A stretch of DNA of 64,000 nt, taken from positions 4,526,001 through 4,590,000 of the forward strand of contig NC_060020.1 in the NCBI RefSeq assembly GCF_021134715.1, given 5' to 3'. Under the pieces are notes generated by a model. It was not told where the DNA came from. It saw only the letters and a list, made by a program, of their open reading frames with translations, and did no database searches. Shown here piece by piece: positions 1-11,700 of the stretch. This DNA is from Daphnia pulex (Eukaryota; Arthropoda; Branchiopoda; Diplostraca; Daphniidae). Position numbers and translations under genes: made by a program. The first letter of the stretch is position 1; each line of letters begins with the position of its first letter.

Positions 1-669
1 GCATGAAGAGTCGTGACATCAGAGTTGACTCGACGATCACATTTTTCAAATTTTATTTGTTGTTCTAACCACGTACGTTTTCAAAAGAGGAGTTTTCTTT
101 GTAATCTTGAACTTTGTCTCTTTTTCAAAACTTTGAAACAAAACGAAAGCAGATAGCAGACGACACTAATCTTCTAATCAGCCATCGTTTCGTTAAGATA
201 TCGATAGAAATAATATCGACCCCCCACCCCAAATCCAAACCGCTGCTGATAAACGATAAAAACGGTTTTCTCACCCGCGTTCGACATCGTGAAACGAATT
301 GGGATTTTTAGTTTGTCAGCCCCCTACCTACCAGCCCCCTTAGACCGAAACCGCCACAATAAGTCAATATAATACCCTCCGTTAAAGTAAGTTTAAAAGA
401 AAACAATTTTAACAGATATTACTAATGATTGTCTTTTACTTTACAAGCCCCTAATTAAAATGATAAGACCTTTTTTTTTTTGCTCTTGCTATTTTAAATT
501 AAAAATTTTTTTTGAAAATATTCGCTTAATAGTTTCCATATGGTAGTTGTTTGCCTCCAATTTATCGGAAAGCCCACGCAAAGAATCGAAAAGGCTTAAT
601 TTCTTTATTTGAATCGAATGCAGTGACACAAGCAAAAAATTGCCAATAAAAGAGAAAAGTTGTAAGAAT

Positions 670-683
670 GCGCGCGCGCGCGG
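670..683. repeat. Alternating GC dinucleotide run
   Basis: About six GC units in a row, in otherwise AT-rich sequence. Such alternating purine-pyrimidine runs are the classic Z-DNA-forming sequence. No gene lies near it. Confidence 0.8.
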
Positions 684-3141
684 GCCTGATGGAAGCGGAA
701 AAACCCCGTTGAGTTCGGCATATCCAGTGATGGCAAGTGACAGCAGACACAAAGTTGCCTTGAACATTGCCAGATATGACCGATTTGAGGACCATTCACG
801 AGCAGACCAAGTGTGGGCGCCGCATCACGAAGGGGAAAGAGTGGAGGGCGCTCCTTATATTGGAGAGTTTTGCAATAAAAAGAAAGAAGGGAGCGAGAGA
901 AAAAATTTACCATATGAAAAGAATAAGCACAGTGTCGATATATAGCGAGAGCCATCCGAAACAAATCAAGTCGGTCGCGGTCAGCTTGAAGTGACACCCA
1001 CCGCTGGCCCCTGCGCAGCACAGCAGCACCCTTTTCTTTTTCCCTTTCGGCCCTGTGTCTTCTAATTTTTATGTAGCCAGGCCTTTGGCTGCTACATAGA
1101 GCTAACACTATGGAACAAGATGGAGGTCACTGCAACCGTATAAGAGGCGGTATAGTTGACCCTCTCTTTCAGTCGGTGGAGAGGGACGAGCCCCACTCTG
1201 TAATAATCGACCTGCTAGCGACGTCCCTGGTCATCAGTTACAGAACTTGGCGACGCCAGACCAAAATATCTATTTCTTATTATTACGCTGCTGCGCTCAC
1301 GCTCACATATAAACATATACAGCGACATGCAGTTTAAACAGTGGCTATCCGCGTATTTATTTATATGTACAATGCGGATGTAGGGAATGTAACCGGTTCC
1401 CTCGCGCGGACAAGGAGGCATGACGTCTGAATTTTATTATTATTATTTCTACAGACTAGAAGGGAAATGACAACAGTAGAAATAGAGAAATGGGGGAAAG
1501 AGTGAAGAGGTCTAAGGTATTAAAAAAGAGAATAGTAAAAACGACTCGATCTATCTCAAGAGGCTTCGACTCTCGGTTGGCAATCCAGCAGCAGCAGTTC
1601 TACTTAGCTGTCTAAACAGATTAGCGAGAACTGTACTGCTGTCGACTTAAACAGTCTCGATCCGTTGTGTCTATAAAGACGCTCACCCTTCTCTCTCTCT
1701 CTTGCTCGTTTTAGGCCCTCACTCTATTCTATTCGTCTTCTAGACTCTCTCTCCGGCTATATGAATGGGGCCTATAAGCTTTTCCTTCGATTCCTTCGGA
1801 AAGACGTCGTAATTTTCACACCAAAGTCAAACACAATCAAATTTCAAACACTAATCAAGTCTCCATCACCCTCGCTCAAAAAAAGGACATCCGTTCGTGA
1901 ATGATGGAAAGATCCACACGGAAGAAATGCGATGGATGTGTAGGCTATATAGAGTATAGAAGACCCGACCATTCAAAGTGAGATATATATATTCTCATTG
2001 CTGTTGTTTACTTGCTGATGGAGGAGACGGTGGTGTTGACTCAGTCAACATTCACTTCGCTCTGCTGTCTGCCTATTTCACCCGTAGACTCTGCTCCCCC
2101 CTTCACACCTCCTCCTACACAAGGCCTGGAAATGTTGTTTTCTTTGCATCGGCATTGGATTCTTTTCCCGTTGTGTTGTTTCCCCCCGTGAGACTGCCGA
2201 TCGAATTCATCCCGAACGAAAAAATAGAAAAATACGTGCCAGATGGCCGTCTCGTCGTCCATTGTTCCCGTGCGCACAGCAGTAGCTGCCGCGAGAGTTT
2301 TTGTGTCTGTCTACTAATTTCCCAACTCTAACCTACTACTCGACAACTCGTCAACTCCCTATATACGTACTACACCCACAGTTGCAATCACAAGAGGGCT
2401 TCAAAAGTATTTACAATTTCAATATCAACGCGGTGTATAGGTTTTTTTTCCAACCCACTTGATATGTGCTCGTGAAAGAATAAAAAAGGTCGGTATGAGA
2501 GCCAAGCAGCAGCAGCAAGTATGTCGATCAAATTTACAAGAGGGAGATTAAGTTATGGTAAGTAAATATATCTAGGATATAACGAAAAATTCGTCAGCAG
2601 CACAGGATGGTGGCCTGCCGGCAGATGGATGGGCGAGATATATACTATAGATGGAAACCGTTGGTTTCGCCGGTGCAGTTGCCAATTTCGAGTTTTTTTG
2701 TCCCCCCCGCTCAAGTGGCCACTCCAAGGATCGAGAGAAAGACAGAGGGAGGGATCCTGACTGAGGCTCCTGGCAAAGCTAACCCAGGGGAGATATATAG
2801 GACGCATACGTTTCGTCCAACCCTGCAGGACCCAACAGTTTTTTCGATTTTCCTTTTTTTCTTCCATCGTGTGTATACACTCCTCCCCTATGCTCTTGAG
2901 AAGACCTCTTCTGAACTCAGCCGACTCGATTGAACACAATAGAGAACATTTTGCCACTCCATCATTTTAAACTTGATTGGACCATGGAGAAGAAGAAGAC
3001 GAAGAACCCGCAGCATCTGCGGCATCAGGGGCGTCGTCGTCGGATCCTAGCATCCGCCCTTTGATACGGATCGACGTCGAAGGAGCTGATTTCACTCAGT
3101 CGCCAGATCAAAGAACAAGAAAAGAATTTCAGAAGAAGATG

Positions 3142-3161
3142 GGAGAGAGAGAGAGAGAGAA
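3142..3161. repeat. GA microsatellite
   Basis: About ten GA units flanked by more purine-rich sequence. On the minus strand it makes a CT tract. GAGA-type tracts can bind GAGA factor in arthropods, but nothing here proves such a role. Confidence 0.75.
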
Positions 3162-4213
3162 AAAGTTTGAAAAGCTGGAAGAAAGAAAAATTCCCATAAT
3201 GCCTCATTTCATCGACAAGTGCACTCGAATCTAGCCCTTAGGCAAGGAGAACTCTATTCATCTCTTATTCACATATTTGTGCAAGTCCATGCGCAAGTAC
3301 CAGCAGCAGAAGCAGCAGCATCTGGGCGTATTAAAGTCCTTAAAATGTATCTAGTCGTATAGTCTCGGGCAACAACTTTACGCGGACTTTGTGTGTGTGT
3401 GTGTATAGCTAAATCGATGTCGAAAGCCGAGCAGAGAGAAGAGATGAAATTAGGACACGACATCCACCACCCCTCCTACCTGCTGGTTCCGGGTCGTTCA
3501 GCACGCTCCCGCCTGTCGTCGTTATTACGCCATAAGAGTAGAGACCGTACGGGATTGGTAGAAGCCTCTGCGTTTGTGCACAGTTGACAAGACACAGTTA
3601 ACGAACCCTAGACTTACACTGGTGCGCGTGCGGATGTCCTCTCTATTTTGGCCTCGTCGTATTATTATTTTGTGTGTGTACTCTTGTTATTTATTTATTT
3701 TGACAAACATTTTTTTTAAATATTTATTCTTCCTTTAAAAAAACAGAGAGGACACGATCATTTCCAAGGAAAAGAGTTAGTTTTAATATTTTCCTTGAAA
3801 ACCTAGCAATTTATTTTTCCTCTTTGAATGCGCTGCATTTTAACGCCCCCCTTGATTTTGAAGTGCGCCATTAGGAAAACTAGACAACTTGACTTTGACT
3901 TGACTTGGCAGTTGCAGAGAGACGGGGGTAATCGGAGACTTGGATAATTGTCGACTTATCAAAAAAAAAAGAAGGAAGGAAAATGTTGCGCGCCGTGTCA
4001 TCCGACTCGCGACGCGTGTCTTTCGATAATAGGCCTAGAACACATTTTGACGAAAAAAGGAAAATTTGAATCATCCGATATAGGATGATAGCGATCTTTC
4101 TTTATAAAAGGCCTATACACTGAGGGTGGTGGCGAGATGTCATCCAAGATCGTATCTTATTGAATCGCGAGGCCGACCACAACATTTCTTTGAATGAAAG
4201 TCCGAGGGGTAAA

Positions 4214-4238
4214 AAGAAGAAGAAGAAGAAGAAGAAGT
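4214..4238. repeat. GAA trinucleotide repeat
   Basis: About eight GAA units. A similar run lies at about 9084-9107. Both are in non-coding sequence, so they do not encode poly-Glu or poly-Lys in any gene model here. Confidence 0.8.
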
Positions 4239-5703
4239 GCGTCAGCAAGCTCGATATATGGTGGAGGAGGAGCGGGAGGGAGTGAGGGACGTATGTGGCT
4301 TCCCACGTTTGGTTGGCTACTGTACAAACAGATGCGACCATTCGATAAAAACTTTTTCAAGAGCTAAAGAGATTCTTTTTTATTTCCCCATTTCATTTGT
4401 ATTTTTATTTTTTTACAAATAGCGATGGATGAAAAACTTTCCTGGAATTCCCGCGGCACCGAAAATCGTGCAGCTAATCATCCGAGTTCTCATGGACTTT
4501 CACCAAGTCACCCCATCGTCTCCCCCCCCTACCCCACGACAACAAACTCGTATTTTCTTTAGCGGATGGACTGCGAAATCTATTTTTCTACCAGACTGGA
4601 CACTACAAGATAAACTCTTCACCCTCTGCTACAGCGTAGAGGGGAGGCCAGAACGGACTATATATATGTGTATAGTGTATAAAATACACACACACACGTT
4701 TAGTACTACAGCATATATAAATACTGTATAGTGAGGGTGGGAGAGAGATCGTTCTCCAATGATTATGTCCGCTGCCATGGTTTCTTTCAACAGATAATAT
4801 ACCCGACCTTTTATTCCGGCGGCCTATATAATAACTTGACGCTATCCTATGGCTTCCTTCTTGTTCCATCAAATGTTTAATTACGTTGCACAACTCGAAT
4901 GGGGCCGCCCCGCTGCGTTAGACGTCGGGGTCATGGGGATTTCACCCGCTGCCCTACAATGTTTATTTGGTGGAAAAAATTGCTAGACAACTCGATAACG
5001 CGGCTATATAGATATAAATAACCATTGATATTATATTTAGGGAGAGACTACACATTGACGTCATTCTCTCTAAAGGGATCAAATAGGTGGCTTTTTATTT
5101 TCCTCCTTTTCTTTGGTTCTTCTTTGCCTTTATTTTATTTCCGCTTTTCTGAGAACTGCGTCCCACTCCATATCGCAACATTTTTTTCCTTCTTCTTTTT
5201 TTTACTTTCGAAATTCTATACGGGGCCCACAATATCCAATCGAGGAGTCAGTCGAGCGGATAGGAAATTATTCCGTGATTCAACGCGTTTCGTAGATCTA
5301 CACACGGTCGTGAAGGATATCGCACTCGACTGGGAATGCGACGGAAATTATTCAAAGTCTAACGTCATTCCTTAACTCGAATTAACTAACCACTCACCAG
5401 GAAAATTTCATCAGCGTTTGACGCTGCGAGGCTTTTTTTTTCTGTTGACGCAAGAGCCGTCGAGGGAGCTGTGAGAATATGAAAACATTGGGGCCGTTGG
5501 GGACATACTGTAGGCCCCTCCAGATAATTCAATCAACCATAATCGGATCAAAGACGAGTATGAAAATCAAGTGTATGTTACGCCGAATTTTGACATGACA
5601 TCGAATTTTTAGTTTGGATAATTTTTTGACATTGCGATAAGTTTCTCTTTCCCACAGAAATGTTCAAACTACGCGATGAAGTCAGCCGTCAAATCTTTTT
5701 GTT

Positions 5704-8700
5704 TTAAAAGCGTTTCCCTTGGTAACCGGAAGTGTAGTATCCGTACCCCGATGATCCAGGAGGGTTTCCCTGCTGTGAAAAGAAAAGAACGATCATGATT
5801 AGACGAGGGCTGAATGTGAACGGAAAGAGACTGTGAACGTGAAAGGGGAACAAGAAACAAAAAAAAAGAGAAATGATAACGATCCTTCTCTGCATATCCT
5901 GTCACACCGTTCGCAAATAATGCCACAGATGTGAAAAGAAATGCGAACAAGTACGTGACGAACAACGAGCATCATTAGTACGTGTGATGTATCAACGACG
6001 ACGACTATCAGCACCTCTTTTTGTGTGCAATTCTAAGAGCTAAGACAAAATCAAGACACTGAGAGTAACAAAAACATTACCCGAGGTGGTGGGGGTCGCT
6101 GTGGAGGACCTTGCTGGAACCCGCCGTAGTGATTTCCGACGCCTCCTCCGCGGACATTACTCGTAGCTGGTGGACCGCTGAATCTGAAACAGCCAAAATA
6201 AAAAATGTCAAAATTTAGATAATAAAAAAAAAGGGGAAAATCTAAATTTGGACATTTAAAACGTACAGTACACAAGCAAGAGACTTTCACGCGTGACTTT
6301 GATTACACGTCAGATAACAAATAGCCAAATAATAGGGACAATGTGAAAAGAGTGCAAAGGGACGAACGGCGAGTAAGAAGGGGGGAGAGACGGAAGGACA
6401 TGGGGTGACGCAAATACAACTTCCCGTGACCTTTCGGATGCGATCGACGTCATGCGGGTCTGTCCACGGTTCAATCTTCAATTCCCAAGACTCTGCGCTT
6501 TGCTCGATCGATTTAGCTCCGACATCCCTCCCACACCCAAAATATTAAAAAAAAAAACACTCCGTTCTCATTTCAATTAAGCTTTTATAATTGGTCATTG
6601 GCCGACGCTAATTTTCTTTCAGCGGCGTCGCACACATCACCAGTTACAACAACAACAATCAGAAAAGAAATAACCCCGTTTTTTTTTCGTTTTAAAACAA
6701 ACTCGGTGACAAATAATTGCAGCAGCATTTCGCCCGGTGACGAAATAAAAACTGGGACGTGACTTATCATCCGAGCAAGCTTTTCCTCCCCCGCTGCGCA
6801 ACGTGTCGCCCGTCTCTCTCTCTTTGCCTTTATGTTTTTTCTCTCTCATCTTCTCTCTCTCTCTCCCCCCATCAAATCATTTGTCCTCTCTCTCTCCACC
6901 TTAGATGCATAGAGGATGTCAAACTGTGGGAAGTTTTTGTCGGAACTTGTCTCCCTCAATCGTCCCCCGCAAGCCCATTAGCTCTGTGATTATTGTGTAC
7001 GACAATCATAAAAGGGAGGCGCGGTTGAATTAATAGAAAGATGGAAGAAAATCACGTTCATTACAACAGCGGGCGGGTGGGACAACAGAAACCTTTGTAG
7101 TTTTCCGAGTTTAGTTTTTTATTTAACCCTCCGCCGACTGGAATGATCATGACGGGCCCATCGTCACGTGCACAAAGCGCACCATCGTTGACAATATAAA
7201 AACACACACATTAAAAAAGAAAGAAAAAGAGAAGAACAAGTCCTTTAATACTATTGCATTACATCATCTAATCTCTTGAAGACCCGGAAAGATTTTACGG
7301 GCCACTCTCTTGTTACAAACAAGATTAAAAGTGAGCTGGCCCTCTCACAATGCTAGATAATCGAAAATATATTGGACAATGGAACAACAATAGCATACCT
7401 GTTTGGCTGATCGTAGCCGTATCCTCCGCCGCCGCCGCCTCGTCCGTGTTGCTGCTGTCTGTGATAGTCGTTGGGAGGAGCATAGGCGTTGCCTCCGCCG
7501 CCACCACCCCAACTAGAGCGGCCGCCGTCGTTTGATCGATTCCGATCGTCGTGTCCACCGCGACCTCGTCCTGAATAATCTAAACGAAAAAAAAAAGAGA
7601 ATCAAAATGAGGAATCTGCTGGACGAGTCGAGAGAGTTCATATGGCCTAGGCCGTTTCCAATGACTAATCATTGGCTCACGTGTCCCGTCGTTGAAAACG
7701 GACACCGTGACGAATCGGGATCGCCCATCCAACCGGCTTTTGACAGACAACAACACAAAGTCGGACGAGAAATGAAGAGAAAAGAAATCAAATGATGCCC
7801 TCGTTTAAAAAAGAAAAAAGGGAGAAAAGGAGCCGCTAGTATATCGAATCAAATCGTGGAAAGGAATTTGTCGATTGAGTTCATATGAAAAGGGAAAGAA
7901 GAAGAAGAAGAAGAGAAGGACGAAGAAGAGCTGGTGGAGTCTAAGTAGAATAAGGCATTAGTAGGGCAAGTGGATACTAAGCGTAATACGGATGTGACCG
8001 ATGTAATAGAGCGAGTCCCGGAGCTGATGCATGAGCAAACGCAGTCTCAAGAGGGAACTACAAGTCAGAAAAAAATATCATCATCCATAGACAAAAGAGA
8101 CAGGCAGGGTCCGGTGAATTCAAGAGATTTCCTCTTGAACAACAACACTAGAAAAAGACGCAAGTAAAGAAAATCAAAAAAATTGAAAAACAAATAAAAC
8201 GGAAATTCCCAACTATTGACACGATGTTGAATCTTTGTCAACATCAGAGACGTCAAGGGAATCGTCGCAAAAGAATGACACAAGAAAACCTCTACAATCT
8301 TTCCTTTTTTTTCACGCAGGAGCGAGAGACAAGGGCACGAGAGAGAGTCGTTCCCGGTAACCGTGAAGCAGAGCAAGACAGAAGAAGAGGAGCCGTACGA
8401 AGAGAGAAAGGAAAAAAAGGTGGAAGAGAAGAGTGATCATCCGATTGAGAGCCGATAGAGTATTTAACAACAATTCTCTCTTCGTTTTCATTTCGCCCCT
8501 TTCTACTTTTCAGTGCTGTTGTTAAACGCTGACAGGCACGCGTGGAATGTGACGACAAATAGGTAAAGAAGAGGTTAGAGCGCCACACGAAGGAGTAGAG
8601 AAAGATATACAAATAGAATCAACAAAAGAGCCACACGAGAATATCTTCCCTCTGTTCTCCCCCCCCCCCCCATCTCTACGTCCACCACTTGGACTCTAAA

Positions 8701-11700
8701 CGGAAAGGGACGGTCTTAAGAAAACGAAGAAGAAGAAGCAAGTCCTATTATGCTAACGATTCAACAGTGAAGAACAGCTGTTGGTAGGAAGGTAAAAAAA
8801 ATAATAAAATATTTCCCTGCGGTTCAGCTGACCGATACCTTCTTCCATCTACTGTGTTGCTTCTGCTGCCGTGGTATCAAGACATTATTTCGATGAATAT
8901 AAAGCGATAAAGGAATGATGAAAAGAGCCTTTAAAAAAATATACAACAAACGCGTCCCTGGGATGCGTAAAGGAGGGGCGCAGAGTGCGGGATAAATAAC
9001 AACACACACACCAAAGGTGGAAGTGGGGAAAATATGAAAGGGTCCCCCCCGTCAACACAACAACCGAACAAGAGGGCCAGATAGGAAGAAGAAGAAGAAG
9101 AAGAAAAATAAGAGAAAGAAGAAAAAAAGTTTACTCAGGTGACTTGCGCTACTAGAGGCCAGTAGTGGGAAACTTATGGAATTCGCTACTGGGCGGGGTG
9201 CACGGCCAGGGCATTCCTTCAAAAAACTTCTCCGGTCGAACTGGCCCATTGTTAGCCATTAAAACTAGCCCTTCCTCTTTCTATGACCCTCGCCACTCAA
9301 TTCTTTTTTTTTCCAGACGTGAGAGACAACACACTCAAGACATTCACCACACAAAAGAAATGAAAAGTCTTCAATAACCAACAAAACATATTTGGAGATG
9401 AGGTATCTGCCTACTACTAATACTTCACACATATTCAAATTCAGCATATTTGACGATGATGACCTTATGCATTCCCCCACAGTAGCTGCAAACCCCCTCC
9501 GCTTTCCCACCCTCATTACCGCACACTTCTTCGCCTCATTCCTATACGCAACCCCCACCCCACCCGACGCTCGACCCCCCCTTTTTTTACATAATCTAAA
9601 ATTCCTTTATATGTAGTGCAGTCGGCTAGATTTTCATTCGAACGCAGTCAAACGATAATTTTTACCCAATGGATGGCGATACAGACGGAAAAATCACTAG
9701 CAAATCTACTGCGAGTTATTAGACTGAGAGAATCCATCACAGTCGACAAGTTTCACGATTTCTCAACAAGATATGCAAGTTGTGTTTTTCCCAGAGTACA
9801 AATATTTTCCCAGGATTTCCGTAGCCCAGTCACCGACCATGTTCACGCATCGTTCGAATTTCGCTCTCATCATCAAAGTAAACACGATTTTGTTTAGGGT
9901 CTTTAGTTCTTTCCAGACAGGTCATCCCATACACGCATTGCCATATTCTCACCCATAGACAGGAGAGAAGAAAAAATAACCATTGGAAAAAAATGGAGGG
10001 TACAAAGAATGAGAGAGAGAAAAAAAGCCTCGCCCTCTTTACATCTTTCATGTTTTTGTCAAGACCTCGTGAGCAAAGATAAGAGTGGTTGAGTAAACAA
10101 ATTGGCGATGTTGAAGGAAGAAAAAACGGCCCTCGAACGTCCTTCAGCGAGTGCATAACACAAGGGCGCACACACAACCCATCACCTGACACCTTCCTCT
10201 TTTTTGTGCATTGGTGCCCCCCCCCAATAGATTGTAACTAACAAGAAAGTGGACTAGAGTACAAAAAAGAGGAAGAAGTGTCTGTGTACCAACAGGGGGA
10301 ATTGTTGTAATTGTTGTCTCTTCTCTCCTACACACACCCACACACCCACGTATGGTAAGCATTGACAACTTCAAGTTACAGGTTCATCGACTGACCTCAG
10401 AGTCCGAGGTTACCTCAAAGATACTCAATTCAGTGGCAACAAAACAATTCCCGAGAAGGTGCAGGGAAAGAAAAAAACATTTCTGGTTATTCCTTTTTTC
10501 TCTATCTCTCTCCACATCCTCGAGATGAGGAGGACTCGGCTGCGACGACGTACGTCTTTTGTCCGGCAGAGAGAGAAAAACGAAAAGGAGCTGTGTGCGT
10601 GAGGGGATTCAAATGGTCATGGCATCACAACTACTTGCAGACTATTACAATATACTCTTGTAACTAGTGTACAGTATTATAATATTATGAGATATCCTCC
10701 CTCGTCATAGGAAAAATACTGAGAGGGGGGTTCCGGCCTGGACAGTTTTCGTCTCCGTCATCACACAACTGCTGCTGCTCTCTCGAAAAAATATTTGTTT
10801 CTTTACTTTTTTTTTCTTTCTTCGACCCATGAACAGTAAACTTGTCAGTTTTGTGCGCCCTTTATACATATATAAATATTACGATCCGGATGACGTTCAA
10901 AAACCCCGCCAACGCGCAGTTCAAGACCGTTCGCAGCTGGGCTGGTGGAGACGTGACAAGTTCCGTGACAACTGGAGTGCTGTATGTACAGGAGCGACTC
11001 ATTCAGCAATCATCATCGAAAAAGAGCGAGAATATGGGTACCAACACGATGACAAGTCACTCGACATCACAAAAAATAAATAAAATAAAAAAATGCGTCG
11101 ACACTTTACTTAGGAACCACTTCAACGCGCGGACCAACTTCAAACAACAGAAACGTACGACGAAGGCGGCCGTATTTTTTCGATAACAAAAAAGAAAAAG
11201 AAAATATAATCATGTCGCCCTAACACACAAACAGATCCCATGCGTAATAAATGACAAGGGTGGGGCACGCTGGAGGGAATTATGGAAGAAGTTTGCGACA
11301 GCCACTACTACATAACAACGAAAATAATAAAACGAAAGAAGCTCGTCATCAAGTGAGTCAACATTTGTTCGCGTGGTGGACGAATTGACTCTAGTTCAAA
11401 TTCCACACCCAAACACTTTCCCCAAGTAAATTTCGCGGCTCGAAATCATATTTAAATGACATAATCGAATAATGGCGTTAATGAACGATATTGATCACAT
11501 GTGTCTTTCCCTTTTTTCTCCCTTCGAAATCGTCGCCAAAAATTGATTGGGTGGCGTTACTGAACGAGATACTGATTGATAAAACTGCGTCGAGGACTTT
11601 CCTCAATGGAATAGATAATCCCGAGTGCATTTTGAGGATTGAGCGAGAGCGAGAGAGACAATCGATGAATGATTAAAAAGCCGAGATAGTCGAGAGGCAG

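Larger units (their letters stand above)
1..5703. other. Non-coding, low-complexity region left of XRN2
   Basis: No exon with recognisable protein homology was found on either strand. The stretch holds simple repeats (a GC run near 670, a GA run near 3142, a GAA run near 4214), homopolymers and repeated TATA-like words. Open frames such as 605-1108 minus or 1978-2331 plus have low-complexity composition, overlap frames on the other strand and match no family I know. The right part should include the 3' UTR of XRN2: minus-strand AATAAA words occur as TTTATT near 5131-5141 and 4960, but I cannot choose between them. The rest may be intergenic or intron of a gene outside the window. Confidence 0.6.

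Noticed and set aside
605-1108. 167-codon open frame on the minus strand
   Set aside because: Low-complexity composition, no motif, no supporting splice or promoter signal, and other open frames cover the same bases.
1978-2331. 117-codon open frame on the plus strand
   Set aside because: No recognisable domain; another open frame lies on the opposite strand, and the start lacks context.
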